Below are positions 23,675 to 38,648 of a DNA stretch of 64,000 nucleotides, in pieces. The stretch covers positions 34,101,073 through 34,165,072 of the forward strand of contig OU744447.1 of the NCBI GenBank assembly GCA_916610825.1, given 5' to 3'. Origin of the DNA: Haliclystus octoradiatus (taxonomy: Eukaryota > Cnidaria > Staurozoa > Stauromedusae > Haliclystidae). How positions within the stretch are numbered: position 1 is the stretch's first letter; the number at the start of each line of letters is the position of its first letter. The translations under genes and the position numbers were made by a program. The notes below the pieces were generated by a model. The model did no database searches. It saw only the letters and a program-made list of their open reading frames with translations, and was not told the origin of the DNA.

Positions 23675-24812
23675 CGTGAATATAGTATTAAAGATCCCAT
23701 CCTTTCGTCCAACTTGGATCAACGCATTTAAAAGTATGAACACCAATAACTGGTTAAAGGCTTGCATTGTCGTGAAATGCAAATCAAATTATCCATTAGG
23801 GATATTACTATCTATAAGACGTCCATGTTTATTGAAGCTATAGACGAGGTTGACGCATAGAGGCTAACCATAGACATAATAGATATAGACTGCTGATGAC
23901 GTTCGAAAGCGGGCTTAAAACGTAGCACCTATGGGGATCCATAATGGCTGACACATGCTCCCAAAGTGGCGGGAAAAGCTGTGATTTGACCCGATATTGT
24001 TGTTAGAAAATAAAAGAATAGATGAGCCAGATTATTTCGAGCTACTTTTAAATCAACTAAATATGATTGTATTTAACAGGTTTGTTAATTGTGCATCACT
24101 CAATTTCGAATCAAATCCGCTTAATTATTTTATCAAATTTTCACTGAAATATCCCAATTTTGTAAGTAGGAATATCGCTGCATTTGTAACAATAAGACAT
24201 CAAAATTTTAGAGTTTGCTCAGATTTAACATGTATTAATCATCCAAGATGTATTTACCGGACAAGGTTCATGTTTACTGCTGGTTACAGCATGGTTACAG
24301 CAAAGCACAGGACGCAGAATGAGCGTAGAAAAGTTGATATTGAAACAATAACAATCAAATTCCAATAATGCTACGAAGAATATTCAAATTTAATTCACCA
24401 AATATCCAAATATTTTACACCCCATAGTGACAATAGTTATAAAGTCTAAGATTGATGAAGATAGCCACAAATTAAGCCTCACAACCAGCAGTACCATCGC
24501 AAAACAAGCGTAGCGGATACCAATTAATATAAAATATGCAAATTTTTATTATAATCAATGTTTCCGTAGCATTAAAACCATATTAAAAATGTTCAAAAGC
24601 AAGAGAAATAGATATATGCAGCGATTTAAATCAATCCAAACACTTTGTGTTCACTTCAAATACCAAATTGTATTGGAATTTTGACTTTTGCGGTCAGTTT
24701 ACAACATACAACTGTAACTTTTGGGCGCATGTGTCTACCATTTTGGCTGCCCATGAGTGCCACGCGTCACGTGACCCCATCAGCGGTCTAAATCTATTAT
24801 GTCTATATGATC
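23675..24812. repeat. TA-bounded insertion within nested repeat, unit 2
   Basis: Equivalent of 12465-13599 in unit 1, with the ~190-bp block plus the ~940-bp piece with ~100-bp imperfect TIRs. A 123-codon plus-strand frame (23997-24368) crosses it. In unit 1 a 3-bp indel and other changes remove the same frame, and no domain is visible, so it is not called a gene. Confidence 0.75.
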
Positions 24813-26039
24813 TACCCCCACTTTCAGGGAGAAGGACCACAAATCACTATTTAGTAATTATAACTTGTATCTATATCTAAATCCAATAATCAGGCCAATA
24901 AAATACATGTTATGCCTTTCTATAATATATAATGTGATCACAAGATAGCGAAACACAATAGCAACCATTGTAATGAATAACAATAAACTTTTCATTGATT
25001 ATGTTTAATTATTTCTCATGTGGGGTTGTTTCTCATTCCTTTGTTTGAACAGAAATTCAAGCAAGGGTTTGCCTCTAGAAAATATGAGACGTCTCTCTCA
25101 CACACTGAACAAAATCAAGGGCTAAAGAACGCAGCATGTGGTGAACATTTCAGTTTTAATAAACATTTTCAAGTTTTGATTGTTGCTATGGAAATATCAA
25201 TTTGAGACCGAAATACCTACGAATTCAGATTCTGATGTAGCCACTTAAATGTTCCTTGGATTTGATTATTAAGGTACTCGGCGAGCCTAACCTATAATAA
25301 CAGATTGCATTTCACATTGTTCTTGCAGCAGAATGACGTGCCTTAATAACTTAATGTGGAGGATTCTCGCAAACATCATGAAACACGATTGAAATACCTG
25401 CAGGAACGGTTTCTAGGATTTTCCATGGCAGGTGCACAGAGATTTGAGTGACATTTTGAATAGTGCAGACGAAAACCATGGTAAACAGTTATAAAAACAC
25501 TGCATAGATAGTGTAATACATCAACCGTAAAACATGAGTCAGATCAAATTACCATAACGCATATAATTAAATACTTTGGTCTGCACACGACGGCAGTGAC
25601 CAAAAAATCAGACTAATCATTTCTTTATATGGTCTTTAGACTATTAGAATTATGGCTAGACATGTCATCAAACAGATGACACGTCAATGAAATATTTCAG
25701 ATATTGATTATAATTAAATTAATAGATCGCATCATTTATACTACCTATGTGTTTCAGCTATTGCTACTATATTTATTAAATTTACAATATTATGCAAACA
25801 TGAAGGATAGATTTTTGCAGTTGAAGAAATTAAACTAGTGAAATAGCGACGAAGTAGCGATCAAATATTTATAAGTTGTTGCCTCGCAATACTAGAAATA
25901 AACTCAGAAAACTTGAATGTTGAAGAATGGAAACGCGACTAGAACAATCAAATGTCTCTCTGACGTGCTTTGGAAGCAGATGGTGTATTTCAATATTCTC
26001 GCTAGTTCTAGAAGTTCGATTTATCAATTATCAAGCAAC

Positions 26040-27132
26040 ATGGGAGAACAGAAAACAGTGTTGATGCTGAAATGGATTGCTTTTTCAGTTCTGGTTCATC
26101 TGGAATCGTGTAACGGTGACCCAACATGTCAGTTTCCCTACCAGAAGACGGATGGTGAATATTTTGAGTCGAAGGAAGAAAAGTTTTTCACTGCAAATTC
26201 TTTCAAAAACCATTCAAACATCTCGATTGGAAAATGTTCCATGATATTTAGTGCAGAAGCGAAAGCTAAATCAATGAATGTTGTCGGGGTGAATCACAGA
26301 AATGTATCGTGTCAATTATTCGATAAGAAAGTTAATGATCATATTAAAGGAGAAGGAATTTTAATTAACAAGGAAGGCTCTATATATTATGAAAAAGTTG
26401 AAAGTGAGTAACTATGCATTTGTTGATATGTAGCTAGGGTACACCTGGTTACCATGGCTATATGCTAAGCACCCCCCGTATAGGATCGAAAAGACACTTC
26501 TTACAACACTTCTTGCTAAATGAAAGTTTTATAATAGAAGCATTCCTATAAATACAAATTCGACAATCTAAGTGTATTTTCCAGATTTTAATTTTCAATA
26601 GATTGATGCATGATTACATTCTTTTGCATTTTAAATCGAATCAAAGTATATTTTACTTTCTAAAAGAAGAATAATATTTTTTGTTTTAGACTTCGTGAAG
26701 GCAGCTCCATCTCCAATCAACGTTGAAAGCAAAGGTGAGAGACCAGGAACATTTACTTTTCAATTACAAACAGGATTGTACAAGATCAAGTTAAATCACT
26801 TGACTGGTGGATTAATTTGCAACGATAACTATTTAATTAAAATGCCATTTGGATGCTACTCTGGGTCTGGCCCAAACGCAAATAACCTGATGCTTGTGAA
26901 AGGCTTTCGTGGTGATGTTATTGCACAACGAGATGAATTTGATGAATTTGAAGGTGATGGTGTAACAACGTCGTATTTAGCCACTTCCAGTTGCTTTTTG
27001 TTGGATCAAGATTCGACATATTCATTATGGTATAGATCCGACTTCAAAAATCATTACGAAGGGGATAACTCTGGTAAATCGTCATTTGAATTGTTCGTGG
27101 GACTCTCTGAACAAAATAATAACTGCATTTAA
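26040..27132 (+). CDS. Secreted PAN/apple-like protein, copy 2
   Basis: Exons 26040-26403 and 26690-27132. The predicted 268-aa protein is identical to copy 1, including the signal peptide, the PAN/apple-like first domain and the unrecognised second domain. Splice sites, TATA-like element (about 25864-25873) and the stop inside the minisatellite are unchanged. The identity is explained by recent unit duplication. Whether each copy is expressed cannot be judged from sequence. Confidence 0.8.
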
Positions 27133-27434
27133 TACAGCATTTGATATTGATAATAACAATTATCTTGTAACAAACAAAATAATAACTGCATTTAATACAG
27201 CATTTGATATTGATAATAACAATTATCTTGGCAAACAAAATAATAACTGCATTTAATACAGCATTTGATATTGATAGTAACAATTATCTTGTAGCAAATA
27301 AAATAATAACTGCATTTAATACAGCATTTGATATTGATAATAACAATTATCTTGTAACAAACAAAAAAATAACTGCATTTAATACAGCATTTGATATTGA
27401 TAGTAACAATTATCTTGTAGCAAATAAAATAATA
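27110..27434. repeat. 63-bp minisatellite, ~5 copies, unit 2
   Basis: Same copy number and same variant order as in unit 1, so this short array was duplicated as a block and did not expand independently. Confidence 0.93.
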
Positions 27435-29294
27435 AATTTCAGACCATTGTGTAGGGTTCAGATTCAGATAAAACTACATAGTTAAATTATGTTTGATCGT
27501 ATATTATATAGAGTGCTGCTGACCCTACAAGGGTTACAAGGAAGGAGGGAGATTACATATTACAGTTGATTATTTACTGGTAGAGAACGATGTGATAAAC
27601 GGTAGTTACAAACACACCACTATAATTGCGCCATACACACATTGTGAATGATTGCTACAGCAGAAATTAGGAATGACCTTCTTGTATAGCCGACGCAGAT
27701 CTGAACAGCACTTGACATTCCATATCTGCAGACCATTATTGGCAATCGAAATGATACGATTCCACCAACTACTCTGTTTGGCTCCCAGAATTGTGAATGT
27801 AGCATAATGTAGCATACTGTTGAATAGTATATCTATATATGATATTAGTAACACTACCAACACCAAAACCATGAACATATAAATAAGTGAAAGCCACAAA
27901 TCTTTAAATTTTTTGAAAAATTTTTAAAAAATGTTTCTTGCAGTTCAACTAACAACTACAATCAGCTACAACTCTGGATTAATTTATGATGGTTGGGTGG
28001 TCTTCTATTGGTGGATTCAAGTTGAAAATAATTGTTGCAATATACTAGTAACTAAATTGGTCAATGTATCTGTATAAATATCAGGCTCGTTTGAAAGTCA
28101 CATAATATTGTTCTATATAGGCGATAAAAAGTTCAGACTGCAGTATAGATGTATAGAGATTACTGCGTATGAAATGAATGGGATTTTGGATTGCCCAGTC
28201 TATCTCAGAAGTAGGCCTACAGTAACGTAGCGTTGATTTTTGTGAGTTGATGTTGCGTTTAACGTTGACCCAGGTTTTGACACAGACAGGACAAATGACT
28301 TATATTATGGAGAGAAGTACCATGATTCGAGAAAAAATGTTTTTGTTGTTCTTGCTACAGCTATGATGAACACAGATATTTATGATGCACGAAGGGAGGG
28401 ATTTAGTTGTGTAATTCTGTCGATAGCGTACATATATTGTTGTATATATTTGGAATAATGATATATTGAAGAGTTGGAAGTACTTTGATATAGCGAATTA
28501 ATTGCATAGAAATCCATATGATTCTCAAATTTCGATCTGAAGGACTCATTTTGATACGTTTATGTCATGAATAACTAAACTGAATCAGTACTCTGCCGGC
28601 CTACTGCAAATCAATAGGCACAGCATGCACATCACAAGGCCTGCATTTGAACATTTACTTCTGTACAATGCCCAACCACCTGGTTGTAGTGACCACGTTT
28701 GCCATACCTTCGAAAGGCAGCTATGTATTCCAATGTATTTCTGGAAATTGTTTTCGTAAGTTGTCTACTACGTCGCTGCATGCATGGTCATTGCTAAGTT
28801 TTAATTTTTCCTTTTCGCTTTCAGGAAGTTTGTTTGGATGTGTATTTCTGCGCAATCTCAGCTGCCTTATTCATAAACGCTTCCGAAGAATATCTGATTA
28901 CTGTTGTCTTTGTCTGTAGTCTCCATTTTTATTTGTTTTCCCCTCTCAGCAACCTATTTCTACTCAAGGTTTGATGAGTATCTTCTGCTTCTAGTGATTG
29001 TTGTTCTTATTAGTCGAATTAACTACCCGCGAGTGCCGCCCTTATGCGATTGGCGTATCCCTAAGCAACGGGTACCATCGAACGTCACAATCACATCGAA
29101 TGATCGGCCTACAAGTCGTGTCGAATGATTTGATGCAGAAAATGTTGCAGAACGTATCAAAACGAAAACAGAAACTTAATTAACAGTAATTGCTACGAAA
29201 ACGGTACATCGTCAACAGTATAACCGTTTACATTTATAGTGCACTATATATTAACCATCAAGCTATACATTTGTACACTGCCGCCGCAACCTAG

Positions 29295-32200
29295 TTTAAG
29301 ATTTTATAATAATCAAAATATCAATAGCAATAGAAAACTCAAGTAACCTATATTCAAATTTCAATCTTTATTCCTTCTAACAATAACGTAACAATAACCA
29401 ATAAAATATATAACCTTAATACAGAATATCCTTTCAGCAACTACTAAATAAACTCAATAATATAAATGTCAATACCAAACTCTTTAATCATAATCACGTC
29501 TTCTCTTATCAAACTCTAAAACATACTGATCACTTGCAAACTAAATCTACCACACCCAGACATGCTTCGTTAACAAATAAACAGGAACTAACGCCTAGTG
29601 CAAACACTATTACTAAATAAGGTAACAATTCAAAATCACACACTTCCCCAAGATTTATAATCTACAAAGTACAAAAGTAAATATCAACTATCAATTATTT
29701 ATCAAAATCTTTACAATACTCAAATCTCTATATAATTAAGTAGAATAGTCATCTAACCATAATGGACGACGTCGAACACGTCTTACACGAATATTATTTT
29801 CTTCTTCAGGTTGAGTTGCAGAATCATCAGAATAATCAGAATAAACATTATTGTTTAATTCTTGATCATCTATTATATCATTGTCAATACTTATAGACGT
29901 CTCTTGACGATGATGCAAATGCGATACATGCCTTTGATTTACTACACCATTAGTTTCAACATTTACTTTCTGAGAAGTCAATTGTTCTACAACTTTTCCA
30001 GGTTTCCAATTAGTAGAACAGCGTACATGAATATCTGGTTTTGCCCATACTAAATCACCAACAGTAAAACGTACTTGAAAATCATTAACTATAATTTCAG
30101 GGTTAACAGGTTGTAATCTACTCTTATAATTATATATAGCATTTGCTGGCGATAATTTTCCATATGAACTCACATGATTATATCAGTAAACGGAATCAAT
30201 TACACCTTTTCTAGTACGTGAAGCTCTTGATTTGATCGTGCGATGATTTCGTTCAATTATCCCATTACCATTTGGACGATATGCTGCTCTCGGTCTTACA
30301 ATTATATTCCATTTCTTAGAAAATTCATTAAATGCACGAGATTTAAAGGTACTAAAATTGTCCAAAAGAATTTCATTAGGTGCACCTCTTTCTGAAAAGA
30401 TCGAAGTCAATTGTGCTAAAATTTGTACATCACCTTCGTTTTGAATTTTTCGCCATATACAAAAGCGAGATGGACCACAATCAATCATAGTCAAATACTT
30501 CTTATTATCATATTTAGCAACATCAATTGCAACGCGTTTCCAATTTTCAGGAACTGACAATTCTCCTTTATCCCATTGTACAGAACCAGGATCTATTGAG
30601 TTACAAGCATCACAGGTTGACATTACTTTACTTAATATTGCGTTTGATACATATACATTAAGTAACTCTGCTAAACATTTAGTTTGTTGACGACCACCAT
30701 GAAAAAGTTCATGCACTTCGCGTAACTTATAAACTTGGTCATCTTGAACTGTCACACATGACGTCACAGTTTTAATATTAGTAGTCCAATGATGAGGCAC
30801 ACGAGTTAAAACATCTGCTAAATTTGCTGCCGATGGTACCAACTCTAGCTTTAAATCAATGCAATATTCTAACATAATATTTTTGATAATTTCTAAGCGA
30901 CGGCGTATCAACCTTTCATTTACCGCTTTTGTCTTTAGTCTCTCTTTCCCTGATAAACAATTTGTAATCCAACCATACGTTATAGCAGAGTCTGTCTTAA
31001 TTAACATCTCTTTTCTATTCCAGGATATACATAAATTAATTCCTTTGATAACAGCATCAAGCTCTGCCATATTAAAATGAGCATTATCTTTACGTAACCA
31101 AGACGCATCTTCCACAATAACACCGTCAATTTGTAATACAACATCAATCGCTAGAGAACTTGCATCACACCAAATAACAGTACAACCAGATGAATTTACA
31201 TTCCATTTCCCATGTACAGGATCGTTCTTTTTAATTCTAGTAATTAAATCAAGTAATAAAGAACGAATATTGGCTGGTATAATTTCATCCCAATTAACAT
31301 CAATAGATAATCTTTTTACATAACTACATGCGACCCGCATCCAATTACACACAGGGTATATTCCAGTAATTTTGCCGCATAACGAATATAATTGTCTTTT
31401 AGTTAAATTAATAAAATCTTTATCATGTAAAAATTCTAACGTAGTGGATCTTTCCCAAAATAACTCATTCCTTTCCGAACGTTGAACATTCAATCCTAAC
31501 ACACGAGTAGGAGCAACAGAAGAAAATGATTCAATTGGTTTAGCATATAACCCATCACGTTTTAAATGATCATAAACAAAATTAGGTGAAACAATCGCGT
31601 TGTCCACACAAATATCATCAATATAAGAATCAATGCCACGAGCATTTAACGATAATACATGCCACGATCATTTAACGATAATACATAATTCAAAATCTTT
31701 GACCTAATTAAAGGCGCAACATTTAAACCAAATCCAAGCCGTGTTAAACCATACAATTTTCCATTATGTGCAATAGTCTGATATCGCCATAATTCTTCAT
31801 CAATACGTAATTGCAAATAAGCATCTTTTAAATCAATGATTGAACAATTTTCACTTTTCTGTCGCCAATTACGTATTTTATCACAACAAACATCACTAGC
31901 ACCAGAAAATACATTGACATAATTATTCAATTCGCGGAAATCAAATACGGGACGAAGTTTACCCTTATTTTCATTTACTACAGCAAACATTGGTATTAAC
32001 GCACATCGCTAACCCATTTTCTCTACATCATACGGAACTAAATAATCTTTATCAATCCATTCTTGTAACTTTTCATTAAATATAGTCTTTCGCTCTATAT
32101 CCATTGGATAAACATCAATAGTATTATTAATTACATCAGGAGGCTTATTATCAGCCCATTTCCATTTCACACTCCAATAGTCACCATTAAAAATAGCAGA

Positions 32201-34471
32201 AAAATTATCATCATCTACTTTAATAGAATCACAATCAGCAACACAATTTATAGGTTTTGGCAAAGAACCAGAATACGATACTTCCGTAACATTGTTCAAT
32301 ACTGGCTTACCGCTATCAGATATCGTTAATCCTCCACATTTTGTAATAAAATCCATACCACAAATAATATCAAAACCAGATAATAACTTATCCACTATTA
32401 AACACTTTAACTGCACCAATTTAGCAGAAATACGTAAATCAACCAAAGACTCGCCAACCACAGAAACTCTTGAACCATTCATCATACTTATTTGTTTAAA
32501 TGAATTATTAATACTATTTCGAACAATGAAATTATGCAGTACGACAGTTTGCGAACAACCAGTATCAATCAATGCAGTTACATTTTTACCATTAACAGTC
32601 AAATTCACCACAGGTAAACATTTTACTGTTGTGGGGTCACGGTTAGCCTGCGCGCAGACCCAAATCTTGTTTTTATGATTAGTAGGTCTGCATAATATCG
32701 ACAGAAAGCTTGCGCTGGACTGAATTAGGGGGAGTGGCAGAAACGTGAGAAATCTATTGTTTGTCTATTGTTCATCAGCCAATCGCTAGCGAGTTCTCCA
32801 AAACTAGAACCAGAACATGATTGGTCGATAAATATAAGTTCTTGACGCATTCCTTTTCAAGTAAAACGTCGTTCTTCTTCGATAAAATCATTGGCTTGTG
32901 TTCGTTTTTCAGTTTTGTACGAGGGAGACCTCAGACTTTTTTATTCAACACAGACTTTTTGTAATTATGTTTGTAGTAAAATGAACATAGTGTATTGACG
33001 AAAACGATTTCTTGTTGTAATTATTAATTTGCCTTTCACAGAGGACGGGACATGCTATTTTACTTGCAGCATCGACCAACAAAGACTTGATTTCAAGATA
33101 CTGAAATTTATTTGGATTGTGTTTGAGTTCGTCGTAAAAGCCAATTTGTCATGGGTAATATCGAAAGAACAAATCATTGTATTAGATATAGAACGATTTA
33201 ATCTCTGGATCTTGTTCACTGCGCCATGGCAATGGATTACAAAAATATTTCTTTACGAAGCTTTGTGAAGCTTTCTGTCGATATTACGCAGACCCTACTA
33301 ATCATAAAAAAAAGATTTGGGTCTGCGCGCAGGCTAGGTAACGGTAGGTTCCACAAAAAGCGACGCCACCGCAACCCCCTGAGCGTTTCCCGACAACCAA
33401 CGACGACAACCGGAAGCAACATGTCCCTGTTCATTACACCGATAACACGTAACAACACCACCATTCTGTCGAGGAGGTATGTTATTTTGCCGACGATTCA
33501 CATAAGAATTAGTTTGACCCCTATTTGTTGATCTCCGTGGACATACGTTTGCCAAATGTCCAACCATATTACAATTATAACATGTCCGTGTTTCATTCAT
33601 CGCTGGTGACACAATAACATCGTTTGATCTTGATCTCTCAGCTTCAATTAAAACTCTAGCCTTTGCGACAAGTAAAACATCAGTTTCAATAACCATCGAT
33701 CTTAATTGAATATTAATATTATGAGGTAAACCGCAAACAAATGGCACACCAGGTGCCGTAATTCCAGCCAAAGCACACAACTTTTTAATTTCAGAATAAT
33801 ACGCATCGACTTTCTCTCCTTGTCGATATACACGATCTTTCAAATGGTCATACGCAGCAAACTTTGATAGTGAAAAGGCGTCCAACAAAGCATTCTTAAT
33901 TCCAATCAAAGTTGCCTTATTTGCTGCTGGAAGTTCATTATACCCTAAAAAAGCTGGTCCTCGCAATAACAAAGGTACACTTGCAATTTTCTGTGCTTCT
34001 AAAAACGCTTTTAAATCGGTAACAGCAATAAACCTCTCCCACCATTCAGCAGCGTGTCCATCTCCAGAGTAAGAACTGATCACATCGGTAATTTTAACTG
34101 AATTAGCCATCGGCCCGTTAGCTTGTAAGATTTTATAATAATCAAAATATCAATAGCAATAGAAAACTCAAGTAACGTATATTCAAATTTCAATCTTTAT
34201 TGCTTCAAACAATAACGTAACAATAACCAATAAAATATATAACCTTAATACAGAATATCCTTTCAGCAACTTCTAAATAAACTCAATAATATAAATGTCA
34301 ATACCAAACTCTTTAATCATAATCACGTCTTCTCTTATCAAACTCTAAAACATACTGATCACTTGCAAACTAAATCTACCACACCCAGAAATGCTTCGTT
34401 GACAAATAAACAGGAACTAACGCCTAGTGCAAACATCATTACTAAATAAGGTAACAATTCAAAATCACACA
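29295..34471 (-). mobile_element. Ty3/Gypsy-like LTR retrotransposon, unit 3 (broken fossil)
   Basis: Same insertion as in unit 2 at the same site: LTRs 29295-29642 and 34124-34471, CCTAG on both sides, the same internal parts in the same order and the same nested 689-bp element. About as broken as the unit-2 copy. It is a copy made by unit duplication and not a separate transposition. Confidence 0.88.
32646..33334. mobile_element. 689-bp TIR element inside LTR element, unit 3
   Basis: Duplicate of the element at 21432-22120, with identical TIRs and TA flanks. Confidence 0.88.
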
Positions 34472-34888
34472 CCTAGATATGGATATACAGAATGTACGAT
34501 GAAATCATCATATAATTATATAGCTACCAAGGAGTAGATACAATCGCATATGCATGGAATGCCTTTAAAGGAGCAAAAATGACCGGCAGGCACTAAGCAC
34601 TTAGGATCACGTGCATGTTTATTGTTTATAACACAATGTTCATTGTTGACATGAATTTATAACAAATTAGGCCTGCGTATAACAATAGTTTCAAAGCGAG
34701 ACCGTTGAATTACGCTAAGCATAAATTCAACTTGAGCTCGCAGCGGTCGCCGGTCAATTTTTCCCCTTTAAAATTATTATTTCTAATTCATCTATATTCA
34801 TCGCTGCGTTGAAATGAGGGTCGGGATAGAATGAGGCTAGTTCAGTTATTCCACGGTCATTCAATCGAGCTCTGCAAACGTGCATCTA

Positions 34889-36026
34889 CGTGAATATAGT
34901 ATTAAAGATCCCATCCTTTCGTCCAACTTGGATCAACGCATTTAAAAGTATGAACACCAATAACTGGTTAAAGGCTTGCATTGTCGTGAAATGCAAATCA
35001 AATTATCCATTAGGGATATTACTATCTATAAGACGTCCATGTTTATTGAAGCTATAGACGAGGTTGACGCATAGAGGCTAACCATAGACATAATAGATAT
35101 AGACTGCTGATGACGTTCGAAAGCGGGCTTAAAACGTAGCACCTATGGGGATCCATAATGGCTGACACATGCTCCCAAAGTGGCGGGAAAAGCTGTGATT
35201 TGACCCGATATTGTTGTTAGAAAATAAAAGAATAGATGAGCCAGATTATTTCGAGCTACTTTTAAATCAACTAAATATGATTGTATTTAACAGGTTTGTT
35301 AATTGTGCATCACTCAATTTCGAATCAAATCCGCTTAATTATTTTATCAAATTTTCACTGAAATATCCCAATTTTGTAAGTAGGAATATCGCTGCATTTG
35401 TAACAATAAGACATCAAAATTTTAGAGTTTGCTCAGATTTAACATGTATTAATCATCCAAGATGTATTTACCGGACAAGGTTCATGTTTACTGCTGGTTA
35501 CAGCATGGTTACAGCAAAGCACAGGACGCAGAATGAGCGTAGAAAAGTTGATATTGAAACAATAACAATCAAATTCCAATAATGCTACGAAGAATATTCA
35601 AATTTAATTCACCAAATATCCAAATATTTTACACCCCATAGTGACAATAGTTATAAAGTCTAAGATTGATGAAGATAGCCACAAATTAAGCCTCACAACC
35701 AGCAGTACCATCGCAAAACAAGCGTAGCGGATACCAATTAATATAAAATATGCAAATTTTTATTATAATCAATGTTTCCGTAGCATTAAAACCATATTAA
35801 AAATGTTCAAAAGCAAGAGAAATAGATATATGCAGCGATTTAAATCAATCCAAACACTTTGTGTTCACTTCAAATACCAAATTGTATTGGAATTTTGACT
35901 TTTGCGGTCAGTTTACAACATACAACTGTAACTTTTGGGCGCATGTGTCTACCATTTTGGCTGCCCATGAGTGCCACGCGTCACGTGACCCCATCAGCGG
36001 TCTAAATCTATTATGTCTATATGATC
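34889..36026. repeat. TA-bounded insertion within nested repeat, unit 3
   Basis: Duplicate of the unit-2 segment 23675-24812, with no differences of note seen. Confidence 0.72.
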
Positions 36027-37253
36027 TACCCCCACTTTCAGGGAGAAGGACCACAAATCACTATTTAGTAATTATAACTTGTATCTATATCTAAATCCAA
36101 TAATCAGGCCAATAAAATACATGTTATGCCTTTCTATAATATATAATGTGATCACAAGATAGCGAAACACAATAGCAACCATTGTAATGAATAACAATAA
36201 ACTTTTCATTGATTATGTTTAATTATTTCTCATGTGGGGTTGTTTCTCATTCCTTTGTTTGAACAGAAATTCAAGCAAGGGTTTGCCTCTAGAAAATATG
36301 AGACGTCTCTCTCACACACTGAACAAAATCAAGGGCTAAAGAACGCAGCATGTGGTGAACATTTCAGTTTTAATAAACATTTTCAAGTTTTGATTGTTGC
36401 TATGGAAATATCAATTTGAGACCGAAATACCTACGAATTCAGATTCTGATGTAGCCACTTAAATGTTCCTTGGATTTGATTATTAAGGTACTCGGCGAGC
36501 CTAACCTATAATAACAGATTGCATTTCACATTGTTCTTGCAGCAGAATGACGTGCCTTAATAACTTAATGTGGAGGATTCTCGCAAACATCATGAAATAC
36601 GATTGAAATACCTGCAGGAACGGTTTCTAGGATTTTCCATGGCAGGTGCACAGAGATTTGAGTGACATTTTGAATAGTGCAGACGAAAACCATGGTAAAC
36701 AGTTATAAAAACACTGCATAGATAGTGTAATACATCAACCGTAAAACATGAGTCAGATCAAATTACCATAACGCATATAATTAAATACTTTGGTCTGCAC
36801 ACGACGGCAGTGACCAAAAAATCAGACTAATCATTTCTTTATATGGTCTTTAGACTATTAGAATTATGGCTAGACATGTCATCAAACAGATGACACGTCA
36901 ATGAAATATTTCAGATATTGATTATAATTAAATTAATAGATCGCATCATTTATACTACCTATGTGTTTCAGCTATTGCTACTATATTTATTAAATTTACA
37001 ATATTATGCAAAAATGAAGGATAGATTTTTGCAGTTGAAGAAATTAAACTAGTGAAATAGCGACGAAGTAGCGATCAAATATTTATAAGTTGTTGCCTCG
37101 CAATACTAGAAATAAACTCAGAAAACTTGAATGTTGAAGAATGGAAACGCGACTAGAACAATCAAATGTCTCTCTGACGTGCTTTGGAAGCAGATGGTGT
37201 ATTTCAATATTCTCGCTAGTTCTAGAAGTTCGATTTATCAATTATCAAGCAAC

Positions 37254-38346
37254 ATGGGAGAACAGAAAACAGTGTTGATGCTGAAATGGATTGCTTTTTC
37301 AGTTCTGGTTCATCTGGAATCGTGTAACGGTGACCCAACATGTCAGTTTCCCTACCAGAAGACGGATGGTGAATATTTTGAGTCGAAGGAAGAAAAGTTT
37401 TTCACTGCAAATTCTTTCAAAAACCATTCAAACATCTCGATTGGAAAATGTTCCATGATATTTAGTGCAGAAGCGAAAGCTAAATCAATGAATGTTGTCG
37501 GGGTGAATCACAGAAATGTATCGTGTCAATTATTCGATAAGAAAGTTAATGATCATATTAAAGGAGAAGGAATTTTAATTAACAAGGAAGGCTCTATATA
37601 TTATGAAAAAGTTGAAAGTGAGTAACTATGCATTTGTTGATATGTAGCTAGGGTACACCTGGTTACCATGGCTATATGCTAAGCACCCCCCGTATAGGAT
37701 CGAAAAGACACTTCTTACAACACTTCTTGCTAAATGAAAGTTTTATAATAGAAGCATTCCTATAAATACAAATTCGACAATCTAAGTGTATTTTCCAGAT
37801 TTTAATTTTCAATAGATTGATGCATGATTACATTCTTTTGCATTTTAAATCGAATCAAAGTATATTTTACTTTCTAAAAGAAGAATAATATTTTTTGTTT
37901 TAGACTTCGTGAAGGCAGCTCCATCTCCAATCAACGTTGAAAGCAAAGGTGAGAGACCAGGAACATTTACTTTTCAATTACAAACAGGATTGTACAAGAT
38001 CAAGTTAAATCACTTGACTGGTGGATTAATTTGCAACGATAACTATTTAATTAAAATGCCATTTGGATGCTACTCTGGGTCTGGCCCAAACGCAAATAAC
38101 CTGATGCTTGTGAAAGGCTTTCGTGGTGATGTTATTGCACAACGAGATGAATTTGATGAATTTGAAGGTGATGGTGTAACAACGTCGTATTTAGCCACTT
38201 CCAGTTGCTTTTTGTTGGATCAAGATTCGACATATTCATTATGGTATAGATCCGACTTCAAAAATCATTACGAAGGGGATAACTCTGGTAAATCGTCATT
38301 TGAATTGTTCGTGGGACTCTGTGAACAAAATAATAACTGCATTTAA
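37254..38346 (+). CDS. Secreted PAN/apple-like protein, copy 3
   Basis: Exons 37254-37617 and 37904-38346. The 268-aa product is identical to copies 1 and 2 except Ser261 to Cys near the C-terminus (VGLCEQ). Unit 4 has the same Cys, while the rest of exon 2 is of the unit 1/2 type. This points to a short conversion tract or a second exchange point near the gene end. All splice and start features are kept. Confidence 0.8.
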
Positions 38347-38648
38347 TACAGCATTTGATATTGATAATAACAATTATCTTGTAACAAACAAAATAATAAC
38401 TGCATTTAATACAGCATTTGATATTGATAATAACAATTATCTTGGCAAACAAAATAATAACTGCATTTAATACAGCATTTGATATTGATAGTAACAATTA
38501 TCTTGTAGCAAATAAAATAATAACTGCATTTAATACAGCATTTGATATTGATAATAACAATTATCTTGTAACAAACAAAAAAATAACTGCATTTAATACA
38601 GCATTTGATATTGATAGTAACAATTATCTTGTAGCAAATAAAATAATA
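38324..38648. repeat. 63-bp minisatellite, ~5 copies, unit 3
   Basis: Same five-copy structure and variants as units 1 and 2. It follows the GTGAAC variant shared with unit 4. Confidence 0.93.

Larger units (their letters stand above)
16222..27434. repeat. Array unit 2 (11.21 kb)
   Basis: Full-length unit carrying the complete LTR-element insertion. It matches unit 3 with only a handful of differences seen by eye across 11.2 kb, one of them a 1-bp indel near 18050. It contains the left block, LTR element, nested repeat, gene and minisatellite in the same order as unit 1. Confidence 0.93.
27435..38648. repeat. Array unit 3 (11.21 kb)
   Basis: Near-identical to unit 2. Isolated differences include AATTGTTTTCG near 28750 (others GTGTTCG), a C/T change near 33868 in the gag-like region, and a G in CTCTGTGAAC near 38322 shared only with unit 4. 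Confidence 0.93.

Noticed and set aside
23997-24368. 123-codon frame repeated in units 2-4 as a possible gene
   Set aside because: It lies within the mobile-element insertion, has no recognised domain, and unit 1 has a small indel and changes that remove it.
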